64,000 nt of DNA, taken from contig MKVK01000043.1 of NCBI GenBank assembly GCA_001898825.1, positions 1 to 64,000 of the forward strand, read 5' to 3'. Source of the stretch: Magnetospirillum sp. 64-120. GTDB taxonomy: Bacteria; Pseudomonadota; Alphaproteobacteria; Rhodospirillales; Magnetospirillaceae. The notes under the pieces are model-generated. The model made no database searches. It was not told the DNA's origin and saw only the letters and a program-made list of their open reading frames with translations. Position 1 is the first letter of the stretch; each line of letters opens with the position of its first letter. This document shows, in pieces, positions 8,455 to 17,531 of the stretch. The translations under genes and the position numbers were made by a program.

Positions 8455-9552
8455 TCAGTTCCAACTGGATTTGAAGGCGGTCAACGCGTCGATCACCGCC
8501 TGGTTCTCGTCGCCGGCGCCGATGGTGACGCGCAACCAGTCGCCCAGGCCATAGCCGCCCATGGCGCGGGTGATGATGCCTTGGCTGCGCAGGTAGGCGT
8601 CGGCGGCCTGGGCGGTGCGGCCTTCTTGCTTGGGAAACTGGATCAGCACGAAATTGCACACCGACTTGGTGGCGGGCAGACCCAGCTTGGCCAATTGCTC
8701 CAAGGTCCAGGCCAGCCAGTAGTCGTTGTGGCTTTTGGTCAGCTCGAAGAAACCGGTATCGGCCAGGGCGGCTTCGCCGGCGGCCAAGGACGGCGCGGCG
8801 ACGTTGAACGGGTTGCGCACCCGGTTCAGCACGTCGGCGATGCCCGGCGGGCAATAGGCCCAGCCCAGACGCAGGCCGCCGAGGGCGAAAATCTTCGAAA
8901 ACGTGCGGCACATGACGGTGTTGTCATGGGCGTCCACCAGTTCGATGCCCGGGGTGTAGTCGTTCTTGGACACGAATTCGGCGTAAGCCGCGTCGATCAC
9001 CAGCAAGATGTCGGGACGCAGGCCGGCGCGCAGGCGCTTGACCTCGTCCGCCGGCAGATAGGTGCCGGTGGGGTTGTTGGGATTGGCCAGGAACAGGATC
9101 TTGGTCTTGGCCGTCACCGCCGCCAGCAGATTATCGACGGACGCGGTCAAGTCCACTTCCGGGGCGGTCACCGGGGTGGCGCCGCACGACTTGGCGGCGA
9201 TGGCGTACATCAAAAAGCCGTGGGCCGAGTACAGCACCTCGTCGCCGGGGCCGGCATAGGCGCGGCACAGCATGCCCAGCAATTCGTCGGAACCGGCGCC
9301 GCAGACGATGCGTTCCGGGTCCAGGCCCCAGCGGGCGCCCAGGGCCTTGCGCAAGCGGGTGGCGCCGCCGTCGGGATAGCGGTGCATCTCGGCGGCTTGG
9401 GCGCGGAAGGCCTCCATGGCCTTGGGGCTGGGGCCCAGCGCCCCTTCGTTGGACGACAGCTTGATCACCCGCTGGGCGCCTTCCAAGGCGGATTCGCCCC
9501 CCACATAGGGGCGGATGTCCATGATGCCGGGACGGGGAGTAGGGGCGGTCAT
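8455..9552 (-). CDS. hisC: histidinol-phosphate / aromatic aminotransferase
   Basis: A fold-type I PLP aminotransferase of 365 residues. Motifs are KLSSNEGALGPSP, GAGSDELLGMLCRA, NPNNPTGTYLP, DAAYAEFV and the PLP lysine in RTFSKIFALGGLRLGWAY. HisC enzymes act on imidazole-acetol phosphate, but copies between chorismate mutase and prephenate dehydrogenase genes commonly also transaminate prephenate or aromatic keto acids, and the context favours that dual role. The start is placed at MTAPTPRPGIM, with AGGAG 10 bases upstream; the open frame extends 58 codons further but without homologous character. Confidence 0.92.
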   Translation of the reverse strand: MTAPTPRPGIMDIRPYVGGESALEGAQRVIKLSSNEGALGPSPKAMEAFRAQAAEMHRYPDGGATRLRKALGARWGLDPERIVCGAGSDELLGMLCRAYAGPGDEVLYSAHGFLMYAIAAKSCGATPVTAPEVDLTASVDNLLAAVTAKTKILFLANPNNPTGTYLPADEVKRLRAGLRPDILLVIDAAYAEFVSKNDYTPGIELVDAHDNTVMCRTFSKIFALGGLRLGWAYCPPGIADVLNRVRNPFNVAAPSLAAGEAALADTGFFELTKSHNDYWLAWTLEQLAKLGLPATKSVCNFVLIQFPKQEGRTAQAADAYLRSQGIITRAMGGYGLGDWLRVTIGAGDENQAVIDALTAFKSSWN

Positions 9553-9596
9553 CGCGGGTAAACTCCTGATGGGAGGAAAACGAGGGATGAAAGGTA

Positions 9597-10460
9597 TCAG
9601 GCCTGAGGGGCCAAGGGCAGCGGATAACCGCCGATGACCCGGGCATGGCGCACCGGGTCCTTGCCGCCGCCCAGCAGGGCGGCCAGACGCGGGTCGTCGG
9701 CGGTCACATAGGATTCCATCTCGCACAAGTGGATCCAGCGGTCTTCTTCCCGGTGGGTGGACAGCACGGCGCCCGATTCCAGGCCGGCGGCGATGAACAG
9801 GGCGCGCAGGCGGTCACGGCTGAGATCGGGGACGGTTTCCACCGCCACCAGGGTGCGGTCGGCGCCGGTGTCGTCATGGGGGCGGCAGGCGATGACGAAG
9901 CCTTCGACGCTGTCGGAACGTCCCGGCGCCGGGGGCAGCGGCAGCATCGGCAGGCGGGTCACCACCTGGGGCAGGTTGTCCGAGCCGGCGGTCAGCGACA
10001 GCCACCACGGTTCGGCTTCGCTATCGCCGGGCAGCGGCACCAGCCCCACCGAGGCGAGATTGTCGGCGACGGCGCGCACCACGTGGCCGGGCGAGGGGAA
10101 AACCTGCTTGCCCCACACCACGCCGAAATGGTCGCGGGCCAGTTCCAAGAAACCGTCGCCGCGTTCGGGCTGGCACACCGCCACGCTGAACGGGCGTTGC
10201 AGGCCGATCAGGGCGCCGATGATCTCGCGCCAGATGCGCACCACCGCGGCCAGCGGGAAGCGGCCGGAATGGCGCGCCGCCAGACGGCGGATGATTTCGG
10301 CTTCGCGGCCCGGGCGCAACGGCACGGTGGCGTCGCCGGCCTTGGCCAGGGCGACCTTTTCCACCAGCGCGGCACGTTCCATCAACAGATCGTGGATACG
10401 GTCGTCGATGCGGTCGATGTCGCGGCGGATGCGCTCAAGGGTTTCGGTGTCGGTGCTCAT
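9597..10460 (-). CDS. chorismate mutase with degenerate prephenate dehydratase/ACT-like tail
   Basis: Residues 1-90 form an AroQ-type chorismate mutase helical domain (RIRRDIDRIDDRIHDLLMER, RPGREAEIIRRLA). This converts chorismate to prephenate. The remaining 195 residues recall a P-protein in outline: a segment ending SVGLVPLPGDSE where dehydratases have VVPIENS, VVTRLPML where they have the TRF motif, and an ACT-like end finishing VIGGYPLP. Key dehydratase residues appear absent, so dehydratase activity is doubtful and the tail may be regulatory. It is first in the operon with hisC and tyrC, with a 44-base gap. Confidence 0.85.
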   Translation of the reverse strand: MSTDTETLERIRRDIDRIDDRIHDLLMERAALVEKVALAKAGDATVPLRPGREAEIIRRLAARHSGRFPLAAVVRIWREIIGALIGLQRPFSVAVCQPERGDGFLELARDHFGVVWGKQVFPSPGHVVRAVADNLASVGLVPLPGDSEAEPWWLSLTAGSDNLPQVVTRLPMLPLPPAPGRSDSVEGFVIACRPHDDTGADRTLVAVETVPDLSRDRLRALFIAAGLESGAVLSTHREEDRWIHLCEMESYVTADDPRLAALLGGGKDPVRHARVIGGYPLPLAPQA

Positions 10461-10529
10461 GGCCTGGGGCGAAGTTGCTGCAAAGCCGCATAGGTTTAGT
10501 GCCTGATCGTGTCGAAATCAAAGAAAACG

Positions 10530-10560
10530 TTGACAGGGGGGGCGCCCATCCATAGCTAAT
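10530..10560 (+). promoter_or_regulatory. possible sigma-70 promoter for metXW
   Basis: TTGACA (10530-10535) is a perfect -35 box. GCTAAT (10555-10560) matches the -10 consensus at four of six positions, with a 19-base spacer. Transcription would begin near 10567, too late for the TTG codon at 10568 to serve as start. This supports the ATG at 10595. Confidence 0.45.
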
Positions 10561-10594
10561 CGTCTCCTTGTCGATCAGGATTGCCGTTTCCGCC

Positions 10595-11767
10595 ATGTCC
10601 GCCGCCGAAAACACCGACCACAACCCAGCCGGCCTGACCGTCGAGCTGGGCCGCGACCGTCCCATCCGTCTGGATTGCGGCGTGGAAATGGACCGTGTGG
10701 TGGTGGCCTACCAGACCTATGGCCGGCTGAACCAAGACAAGTCCAACGCCATCCTGATCTGCCACGCGCTGACCGGCGACCATTACGTCGCCGACCCCCA
10801 TCCGTTGACCGGCAAGCCGGGCTGGTGGGAGGATCTGGTGGGGCCGGGCAAGCTGTTGGACACCGACCGCTTTTTCCTGATCTGCTCGAACGTCCTGGGC
10901 GGCTGCATGGGCACCACCGGCCCGAAAGAGGTCAATCCCGCCACCGGCAAGCCCTGGGGCCAAAGCTTCCCGGTCATCACCATCGGCGACATGGTGCAGG
11001 TCCAGGCCCGTCTGGTGGATTCTTTCGGCATCGACCAGCTGTTCTGCGTCATCGGCGGTTCCATGGGCGGCATGCAGGTGCTGGAATGGTGCGCCAGCCT
11101 GCCCGACCGGGTGTTCTCGGCGGTGCCCATCGCCACGGCGGCGCGCCATTCGGCCCAGAACATCGCCTTCCACGAAGTGGGGCGCCAGGCCATCATCGCC
11201 GACCCCGACTGGAGGGGCGGCGATTACCTGGAACAGGGCACCTATCCCAAGCGCGGCTTGGCGGTGGCCCGCATGGCCGCCCACATCACCTATCTGTCGG
11301 AAGCGGCGCTGCACCGGAAGTTCGGTCGCAACCTGCAAGGCGACCGCGACGCCTTTTCCTATGGCTTCGGCGCCGATTTCCAGGTGGAAAGCTATCTGCG
11401 TCACCAGGGCTCGACCTTCGTCGACCGCTTCGACGCCAATTCGTATCTGTATATCACCCGGGCGATGGATTACTTCGACCTGGCCGCCGAACATGGCGGC
11501 GTGCTGGCCCACGCCTTCAAGGGGACCAAGACTCGGTTTTGCGTCGCCTCGTTTTCGTCCGACTGGCTGTTCCCCACCTCGGAAAGCCGCGAAGTGGTGC
11601 ATGCGCTGAACGCGGTGGCCGCCAATGTCAGCTTCGTGGAAATCCAGTCCGACAAGGGCCACGACGCCTTCTTGCTGGACGAGCCGGAATTCCACGCCAC
11701 CCTGGGCGGCTTCATCGAAGGGGCGGCGCGCCATCGCGGCTTGGCCGCCAAGGGGGGGCAATCATGA
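10595..11767 (+). CDS. metX: homoserine O-acetyltransferase
   Basis: A 390-residue alpha/beta-hydrolase fold acyltransferase that activates homoserine for methionine synthesis. Diagnostic segments are [34 protein letters not shown], the nucleophile elbow [12 protein letters not shown], and the C-terminal Asp and His in [12 protein letters not shown] and KGHDAFLL. The ATG at 10595 is preferred to a TTG nine codons upstream because a likely promoter sits immediately before that TTG. The stop overlaps the metW start by four bases (ATGA), a conserved pairing in proteobacteria. Confidence 0.95.
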   Translation: MSAAENTDHNPAGLTVELGRDRPIRLDCGVEMDRVVVAYQTYGRLNQDKSNAILICHALTGDHYVADPHPLTGKPGWWEDLVGPGKLLDTDRFFLICSNVLGGCMGTTGPKEVNPATGKPWGQSFPVITIGDMVQVQARLVDSFGIDQLFCVIGGSMGGMQVLEWCASLPDRVFSAVPIATAARHSAQNIAFHEVGRQAIIADPDWRGGDYLEQGTYPKRGLAVARMAAHITYLSEAALHRKFGRNLQGDRDAFSYGFGADFQVESYLRHQGSTFVDRFDANSYLYITRAMDYFDLAAEHGGVLAHAFKGTKTRFCVASFSSDWLFPTSESREVVHALNAVAANVSFVEIQSDKGHDAFLLDEPEFHATLGGFIEGAARHRGLAAKGGQS

Positions 11768-12393
11768 TGATGACCCTGGGCAGCGGCTCGTTGCGCGTCG
11801 ACCTGAAGCTGATCGCCGACATGGTGCAGCCGGGCTCGCGCGTGTTGGACGTGGGCTGCGGCGACGGCACCTTGCTGTCCTGGCTGGGCGACAACAAGCA
11901 GGTGGACGGGCGTGGCATCGAATTGTCCATGGCCGGCGTCTCGGCGGCGGTGGCCCAGGGGCTGTCGGTGATCCAGGGCGACGCCGACACCGATTTGAAG
12001 GATTATCCCCAAGGCGCCTTCGACACGGTGATCCTTAGCCAGACCCTGCAGGCCACCCGCGCCCCCAAGGACGTGTTGTCCAACATGCTGCGCATCGGGC
12101 GGCGCGCCATCGTGTCGTTCCCCAATTTCGGCCAATGGCGGGTCCGCGCCGGTCTGGCCATCGGCGGCCGCATGCCGGTGACCGACACCCTGACCTATGA
12201 ATGGTACGACACGCCGAACATCCATTTCTGCACCATCCGGGACTTCACCGAATTGTGCCGGGTGTTGAACATCCGCATCGACACCGCCATCGCGCTGGAT
12301 CGTGACGGCGGCGTCCTGCCCATGAGCGGCGCCGGCTGGCTGGCCAACCTGGTCGCCGCCCAAGGGCTGTTCGTGCTTAGCCGCGGCGCCTGA
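11764..12393 (+). CDS. metW: methionine biosynthesis protein MetW (methyltransferase fold)
   Basis: A class I methyltransferase-fold protein of 209 residues. The SAM motif is [12 protein letters not shown]; other MetW signatures are [36 protein letters not shown] and [10 protein letters not shown], and [10 protein letters not shown]. MetW partners MetX in homoserine acetylation in proteobacteria. The start is the first of three consecutive ATG codons, overlapping the metX stop. The 3' end overlaps the end of the convergent exporter gene by 17 bases. Confidence 0.95.
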   Translation: MMMTLGSGSLRVDLKLIADMVQPGSRVLDVGCGDGTLLSWLGDNKQVDGRGIELSMAGVSAAVAQGLSVIQGDADTDLKDYPQGAFDTVILSQTLQATRAPKDVLSNMLRIGRRAIVSFPNFGQWRVRAGLAIGGRMPVTDTLTYEWYDTPNIHFCTIRDFTELCRVLNIRIDTAIALDRDGGVLPMSGAGWLANLVAAQGLFVLSRGA

Positions 12394-13741
12394 CGCCGCG
12401 CACCAGACTCCACCCGACCAGGGCCAGAACCGCGGCGACGGCGTAGGTGAGGCGCATGCCCAGGCCCACCTGTTCCGGCATGGCCTGGGACAGGTCGCCG
12501 GCCCCCAGGGCGAAGACGGCCCCCATGGCCGAGGCGCCGCTGACCAGGCCCAGGTTGCGCGACAGGTTCAGCAGGCCCGAGACCACGCCGCGATTGTCGC
12601 TGGCGACACCCGCCATCACCGCGCTGTTGTTGGCGGTCTGAAACAGGGCATAGCTGCCGGTCAGCACCATCAGCGGCACCACATAGCCGGCGACGCCGCT
12701 GACCATGGGCAGCAGGGCCAGGGCCAGGGTCGCCGCGCCGACACCCAGCAGGCCCATGCTGGTGGTTCGCTGCGTCCCCAGACGATCCACCAGTCGGCCG
12801 GCGGGAAGGGCCGCCAGCGCGGCCATGGCCGGGCCGGCGGTCACCGCCATGCCGACCAGGGCCGGCGACAGGCCCAGGCCGCGCGACAGATAGAACGGCC
12901 CCACCACCAGGGTGGCCATCACCACGGTGGCGACGATGGCGCTGGCGCCCAGTCCGGCGCTCAAGGCGCGGTCCGAGAACATTCCAAGGCGAAGCAGCGG
13001 TGCCGGATGACGTGATTGCTGGCGCAGGAACACCGCCAGCCCCACGGCGGCAACGCCCAGCAGTCCCAAGTTGGACCAGCCGAATTCGCCGCGACCAGGG
13101 GTCATGGCCAGGGCATAGGCGGCCAAGGTCAAGGCCAGCCAAAGGGTACCGACAAGGTCGATGGATTGCGGATCCGCCTTGGGCGGGGCGGCGGGCAGGT
13201 GACGGCGGACCAGCAGCCAGGCGACCAGCCCCAAGGGTAGGTTGACCAGGAAGATGGTCGGCCAGCCGGCCAGGGCGATCAGCCAGCCGCCCAGCGACGG
13301 CCCCAGGGCGGTGCCCACCGCCGACATGCTGCCCATCAGTCCCATGGCGCGACCGGTGCGTTCCGGGGGAATGACGGCGCCAACCAGGGCGATGCCCAGC
13401 GCCATCATCACCGCCGCCCCGATTCCTTGGACGGCGCGGGCGGCGATCAGCACGCCCAGGGACGGGGCGACGGCGCACAAGGCCGAGGCCAGGGTGAACA
13501 GCGTCACCCCGATCAGCAACAGGCGCCGCTTTCCAAGCAAGTCGCCCAACCGGCCGATGCTGACGATCAAGGCGGTGATGGACAGCAGATAGGCCAGCAC
13601 CACCCATTGCACCTGGGCGAAGGAGGCGGCGAAATCCCGGGTCAGGGTGGGCAGCGCCATGTTGGCGGTGCTGGTCCCCAGGGCGGGCAGCAGGACGACC
13701 AGGGCCAGGGCGGCCAGTGGTCTTGTTGAGGTGGCGTTCAT
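12377..13741 (-). CDS. MFS drug exporter, DHA2 (EmrB/QacA) type
   Basis: A 454-residue inner-membrane transporter with about 14 hydrophobic segments. DHA2 signatures are ALGTSTANMALPTL in TM1, GRLGDLLGKRRLLLIG in the 2-3 loop, AARAVQGIGAAV, and the antiporter motif GPSLGGWLI in TM5. The likely role is proton-driven export of a toxic compound. The divergent neighbour is a LysR regulator. A 7-bp hairpin in the 5' leader carries the GGGAG ribosome site in its 3' arm, which may limit translation. Direct repeats in the shared promoter are candidate regulator sites. Confidence 0.9.
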   Translation of the reverse strand: MNATSTRPLAALALVVLLPALGTSTANMALPTLTRDFAASFAQVQWVVLAYLLSITALIVSIGRLGDLLGKRRLLLIGVTLFTLASALCAVAPSLGVLIAARAVQGIGAAVMMALGIALVGAVIPPERTGRAMGLMGSMSAVGTALGPSLGGWLIALAGWPTIFLVNLPLGLVAWLLVRRHLPAAPPKADPQSIDLVGTLWLALTLAAYALAMTPGRGEFGWSNLGLLGVAAVGLAVFLRQQSRHPAPLLRLGMFSDRALSAGLGASAIVATVVMATLVVGPFYLSRGLGLSPALVGMAVTAGPAMAALAALPAGRLVDRLGTQRTTSMGLLGVGAATLALALLPMVSGVAGYVVPLMVLTGSYALFQTANNSAVMAGVASDNRGVVSGLLNLSRNLGLVSGASAMGAVFALGAGDLSQAMPEQVGLGMRLTYAVAAVLALVGWSLVRGVRRRG

Positions 13742-13749
13742 CGAAAACT

Positions 13750-13769
13750 CCCATGCGAAAGGGCATGGG
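13750..13769 (-). promoter_or_regulatory. hairpin covering the exporter ribosome binding site
   Basis: CCCATGC (13750-13756) and GCATGGG (13763-13769) are perfect complements around a 6-base loop. On the minus strand the 3' arm ends in GGGAG, which then reads TTTTCG ATG, so the Shine-Dalgarno of the exporter gene lies inside the stem. Confidence 0.5.
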
Positions 13770-13812
13770 AAAAGGCTACGTGTCTTCCATATGGGGCGGA
13801 ACGTGCAGTGTT

Positions 13813-13846
13813 TGCATAATATCAGTGCATATGACGCTGCATATGA
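13813..13846. promoter_or_regulatory. direct repeats in the exporter/LysR divergent promoter
   Basis: TGCATATGA occurs at 13826-13834 and 13838-13846 with a 12-base period. A related TGCATAATA lies at 13813-13821. Each core contains the palindrome CATATG or a variant. The position between divergent genes, 25 to 58 bases before the LysR start, suits regulator binding. Confidence 0.45.
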
Positions 13847-13870
13847 AGCATGCCGTGCTATGCTGAACTC

Positions 13871-14776
13871 ATGACGCTTCCCGATTTGAACCTGCTGGTG
13901 ACCCTTGACGCCTTGCTGAGCGAGGGCAGTGTGGCGCGGGCGGCGCGGCGCCTGCGCTTGTCGCCATCCGCCACCAGTCGGGCCTTGGCCCGCCTGCGCG
14001 AGGTGACCGGCGACCCGTTGTTGGTTCGCGCCGGGCGCGGTCTGGTGCCGACGCCACGGGCGCGTGAATTGGCGGCGCGGGTGGGGCCGGTGCTGGACGA
14101 GGCGACGGCCATGTTGCGGCCGCTACGGGATTTGGACCTCGGCACGCTGGAACGCACCTTCACCTTGCGGTGCAGCGAAGGGTTCGTCGAGACCTTCGGC
14201 CCCGCCTTGGTCGGCCATGTCGCCGCCCAGGCGCCGGGGGTGCGGCTGTCCTTCATGACCAAGACCGACCGCGACAGCGCCTTGTTGCGCGAGGGATCGG
14301 TCGATCTGGAAACCGGGGTGGTGGGCGACGCCGCCAGCCCTTCGCCGACCAGCCCGGAAATCAAGGCTCGGGCGCTGTTCCGCGACCGTTTCGTCGGCGT
14401 TGTGCGCTCAGGGCATCCCCTGGCCGTCCGGCCACCAAGCCTTGCCGATTACGTGGCGGCCCGTCATGTGGGCATCGCCCGGCGGGGGGCGGAACGCTGG
14501 CCGGTGGACGATGCCCTTGGGCCGCTTGGCTTGCAGCGCGACGTGGCGGTGCGGGTGGGCGGCTTCGCCGCCGCCCTGGCCCTGGCCGCCGCTACCGATC
14601 TGGCCGCCACCATCCCGGAACGCCATACCGGTGGTTTGCGGCAGGGCTTGCACATTTTCCCGCTTCCGCTGGCGGTGGCGCCCATCACCGTGTCGTTGCT
14701 GTGGCACCCGCGCATGGATGCCGATCCGGCCCATCGCTGGCTGCGGGGCTTGGTTCACGATATCTGCGGCGACTGA
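13871..14776 (+). CDS. LysR family transcriptional regulator
   Basis: A 301-residue DNA-binding protein. The N-terminal winged helix-turn-helix is typical: LPDLNLLVTLDALLSEGSVARAARR, then LSPSATSRALARLREVTGDPLLVRAGRGLVPTPRA. The substrate-binding domain follows from about residue 90, starting RTFTLRCSEGFVETFGPALV. The ATG at 13871 is chosen because it places the standard LysR start; an upstream ATG at 13850 would add seven residues. It is transcribed away from the DHA2 exporter and probably controls it in response to a ligand that cannot be inferred. Confidence 0.92.
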   Translation: MTLPDLNLLVTLDALLSEGSVARAARRLRLSPSATSRALARLREVTGDPLLVRAGRGLVPTPRARELAARVGPVLDEATAMLRPLRDLDLGTLERTFTLRCSEGFVETFGPALVGHVAAQAPGVRLSFMTKTDRDSALLREGSVDLETGVVGDAASPSPTSPEIKARALFRDRFVGVVRSGHPLAVRPPSLADYVAARHVGIARRGAERWPVDDALGPLGLQRDVAVRVGGFAAALALAAATDLAATIPERHTGGLRQGLHIFPLPLAVAPITVSLLWHPRMDADPAHRWLRGLVHDICGD

Positions 14777-15517
14777 TCAGAACCCCTGCGGCGCGATCAC
14801 ATAGGACCGGCTTTTGCGGCTGCCCGACGGGGTGGCGGCGTAAATCTGCTTGGTGGCTTCGACGATGTTGACGCCGGCGAAGGTCTGGAACCAGCGCCGC
14901 CCCACTTCTTCCACCGCCGGGGCCGAGCGCAGCAGCATCCGCCAGTTGGTGGGCGGCAGGAACAGCGCGCCCGACAGGCTGACCGGGGTGAACATGTTGT
15001 CGCGCAACAGCCGCGCCAATTGTCCGCCGGTATAAGGCCGGCCGTTGCCGAACGGCGTGCGTTCCAGGCGCGCCCAGATGCCGCGCCGGTTCGGCGCGAT
15101 GACCACCAGGCGGCCGCCATCGGCCAGCACCCGCCACACCTCGCGCATCAGGGCGCGGACCTGTTCGGTGGATTCCAGGGCATGCATCAAGACGATGCGG
15201 TCCATGGAGGAATCGGGCAGCGGCAGGTCGCTTTCATCGGCCAAAAGCGTCATGCCGGGGCCTTCGGCGGGCCAGTGCAGCACGCCCTGGCTGGCCGGCA
15301 TCACCGCGATCACCCGGTCGGCCTCGCCGACGAAGGGGCGCAACAGCGGCGTGGCGAAGCCCAGGCCCAGCACGTTCTGGCCGTGGGTGTCGGGCCACAG
15401 CTGGCGTAATTGGTGGCGCAGCAGGCGGCGTGTGGTCTGGCCCAGGGCGCCGTCATAGAAATCGCGCAGGTCGACCACGTCGGTCCAGGTGCCGGGATAA
15501 AGGGGCAGGGCTTGCAC
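14777..15517 (-). CDS. SAM-dependent methyltransferase (type 11)
   Basis: A 246-residue cytosolic protein with a class I methyltransferase fold. VLGLGFATPLLRPF stands in place of the usual GxGxG motif I, with the acidic residue region at EADRVIAVMPA, then DSSMDRIVLMHALE and LREVWRVLADGGRLVVIAPN as the post-motif segments. The motif I glycines are partly kept (GLGFA). The substrate is unknown. It lies three bases after an ABC-2 permease gene, and the ATPase gene precedes that, so it is the last gene of a three-gene operon. Confidence 0.85.
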   Translation of the reverse strand: MQALPLYPGTWTDVVDLRDFYDGALGQTTRRLLRHQLRQLWPDTHGQNVLGLGFATPLLRPFVGEADRVIAVMPASQGVLHWPAEGPGMTLLADESDLPLPDSSMDRIVLMHALESTEQVRALMREVWRVLADGGRLVVIAPNRRGIWARLERTPFGNGRPYTGGQLARLLRDNMFTPVSLSGALFLPPTNWRMLLRSAPAVEEVGRRWFQTFAGVNIVEATKQIYAATPSGSRKSRSYVIAPQGF

Positions 15518-15520
15518 GGG

Positions 15521-16315
15521 CTATTCCCCCACGTTCAGCAACAGGCCGCGCCGGCGGGCCACATGGTGCACGTAAAGGAACACCGATCCGGCGGCGCCGA
15601 CATAGAAGACATTGAGCCCAACCGCGCCACCCAGCAAGCCCCAGTCCAGGCCGTTTCCCTGCATGACCTGGCGCATGCCTTCGAAGACGTGGGCCGGGGG
15701 CAGGGCCCAGGCCAGGGGCTGCAGCCAAGCGGGCAGGGTCGAGATGGGGTAATAGATGCCCGACAGCGGGGCCAGCGCGAAGATCATCACCCAGGCCATG
15801 CTTTCCGCCCCCAGGCCGAAGCGCAGCACCAGGGCCGAGACGCCCAATCCGATGGCCCAGCCGCTGACCATCAGGTTCAGCCAGAAAACCAGCAGCGGCA
15901 GCCCCATGTCGAAGATGGAATAATGGTACAGCGGTATGGCCAACAGCCCGGCCGGCAGCACGCCGATGGTGGTGCGCACCAGGCTCATGCCCAGCATGCC
16001 GGCCATCAGTTCGTGGGGGCGTAGCGGGCTGACCGACAGATGGCCCAGATTGCGCGACCACATTTCTTCCATGAAGGACAGCGCCACCCCCAAATTGCCG
16101 CGGAACATCACGTCCCACAGGATGACGGCGCCGATCAGGATGCCCCCGGTTTGCGCCACCCACGACGAATGGGTCGAGAAGAACTGGCTGGTGAAGCCCC
16201 ACAGGGTCATGTTGATGGCCGGCCAATAGGCCATTTCCAACACCCGGGGCCACGAACCGCGCATGACGTAGAGATGGCGCAGCATGACGGCGCCGATGCG
16301 GCGGGCCGCGCTCAT
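15521..16315 (-). CDS. ABC-2 type transporter permease
   Basis: A 264-residue inner-membrane protein with about six hydrophobic helices and the ABC-2 signature near the end (LAPLSGIYYPISTLPAWLQPLAWALPPAHVF written here in part as IYYPISTLPAWLQPLA). Its amphipathic coupling region is around EEMWSRNLGHLSVSPLRPHEL. The start MSAARRIG overlaps the ATPase stop by four bases. It forms an exporter with the upstream ATPase; the cargo, possibly a lipid, polysaccharide or drug, is not indicated. Confidence 0.88.
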   Translation of the reverse strand: MSAARRIGAVMLRHLYVMRGSWPRVLEMAYWPAINMTLWGFTSQFFSTHSSWVAQTGGILIGAVILWDVMFRGNLGVALSFMEEMWSRNLGHLSVSPLRPHELMAGMLGMSLVRTTIGVLPAGLLAIPLYHYSIFDMGLPLLVFWLNLMVSGWAIGLGVSALVLRFGLGAESMAWVMIFALAPLSGIYYPISTLPAWLQPLAWALPPAHVFEGMRQVMQGNGLDWGLLGGAVGLNVFYVGAAGSVFLYVHHVARRRGLLLNVGE

Positions 16316-17061
16316 GATTCCACCAGGGGCTGGCGGCGGTCGCGGGCGATGTCCAGGAACACCTGTTCCAAATCGTCGCGGCCATAGCGGCCCAGCAAGT
16401 CCTGGGGCGAGCCCCGGTCCACCAGCTTGCCCTGTTTCATCATCAGCACCTGGTCGCACAGGCGTTCCACCTCGGCCATGTTGTGGCTGGCCAGCAAGAT
16501 GGTGGCGCCGCTTTTGCGCTGATAATCCTGGAAGAAACCGCGCACCCAATCGGCGGTGTCGGGATCAAGCGACGCGGTGGGTTCATCCAGCAACAAGATG
16601 TCCGGGCGGTTCAGCATGGCCTTGGCCAGGGCGACGCGGGTCTTCTGGCCCGCCGACAGCTTGCCGGCCGGCCGCTTCAGGATGTCGGTCAGCTCCAACT
16701 CGCAGGCCAGTTCGGCGATGCGCTGCTTCAGCCGGGGGATGCCGTACAGATGGCCGTAGACGGTCAGGTTCTCGGCCACGGTCAGACGATGCGGCAGTTC
16801 CACATAGGGGCTGGAAAAGTTCAAGCGCGGCAACACCCGGTAACGGTGGCGCACCATGTCTTCGCCCAGCACCCGGATGGTGCCGGAATCGGGCAGCAAC
16901 AGGCCCAGCAGCATGGAGATGGTGGTGGTCTTGCCCGCCCCGTTGCCGCCCAAAAGCGCTGTGGTCGAGCCGGCGGCGATGGTGAACGAGATGTCGTCCA
17001 CGGCCACTTGCCCGGAAAAGCTTTTGCGCAAATTGTCCACGACGATGGCGGGTTGGGTCAT
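16312..17061 (-). CDS. ABC transporter ATP-binding protein
   Basis: A 249-residue nucleotide-binding protein with Walker A GGNGAGKTTT, the Q-loop region, ABC signature LSAGQKTRVALA, Walker B ILLLDEPTASLD and H-loop LLASHNMAEVE. The subfamily is that of ABC-2 exporters (CcmA/NodI-like). The ATG opening MTQPAIVVDNL is chosen because homology begins there; the frame stays open far upstream but reads low-complexity sequence. It is the first gene of the operon ATPase-permease-methyltransferase. Confidence 0.92.
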   Translation of the reverse strand: MTQPAIVVDNLRKSFSGQVAVDDISFTIAAGSTTALLGGNGAGKTTTISMLLGLLLPDSGTIRVLGEDMVRHRYRVLPRLNFSSPYVELPHRLTVAENLTVYGHLYGIPRLKQRIAELACELELTDILKRPAGKLSAGQKTRVALAKAMLNRPDILLLDEPTASLDPDTADWVRGFFQDYQRKSGATILLASHNMAEVERLCDQVLMMKQGKLVDRGSPQDLLGRYGRDDLEQVFLDIARDRRQPLVES

Positions 17062-17159
17062 GCCCAGACTATGGGGGGCGGGGCGGCCTTGATCAAGCTC
17101 AACGCGGCGACGGCGGCGCATGCGTTTTCTGATGGACATGCAACTTCGCGGGGTCCGCC

Positions 17160-17531
17160 ATGACGCTTTCCTTTGAAAATCACCTGACCAACGCCGCCAA
17201 CGTCCACGCCAGCGAAATCCAGCTGCGCCGGGGCGAGGACGGGCAAGACAGCCTGGTGGCCATGGTGCGCGGCGACGCGGTGTTGATGGCGACCTTGGAT
17301 CAGGGCGCGGCCGAGACATTTCTTGGTCAGGCCTTTGCCGTCTGCGACGGCGCCGAGTCCTATGCTCCTGGCATCGGCCGCATGATGCGGCTGACCGGCG
17401 AACGTCTGGAATTGCCCAAGGGGGTCAGCCAGGTGCTGATGCAGTTCATGGCCGCGGGCGGGGCACGCCGGCTGGTGTCGCGCATTTCCTATGAAGGCGA
17501 CGTCTGCTGCGGAAGCTGTGGCGGCGGCTGA
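17160..17531 (+). CDS. hypothetical protein with C-terminal cysteine cluster
   Basis: A 123-residue protein of unknown family. Its ATG directly follows CGCC without a strong ribosome site. The body is a mixed alpha/beta sequence with no membrane segment. The last ten residues are DVCCGSCGGG, a cluster of three cysteines with glycines that could bind a metal or form disulfides. It is transcribed divergently from the ABC operon and upstream of the glycosyltransferase gene, with 116 bases of non-coding sequence after it. Confidence 0.65.
   Translation: MTLSFENHLTNAANVHASEIQLRRGEDGQDSLVAMVRGDAVLMATLDQGAAETFLGQAFAVCDGAESYAPGIGRMMRLTGERLELPKGVSQVLMQFMAAGGARRLVSRISYEGDVCCGSCGGG

Noticed and set aside
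10461-10594. SAM-II riboswitch in front of metX
   Set aside because: Alphaproteobacterial metX genes often carry one, but I could not find the conserved pseudoknot core or the paired arms here. A promoter-like TTGACA occupies the region instead.
10568-10594. TTG at 10568 as the metX start
   Set aside because: A likely promoter ends at 10560, leaving no room for a leader. The ATG at 10595 gives a standard length.
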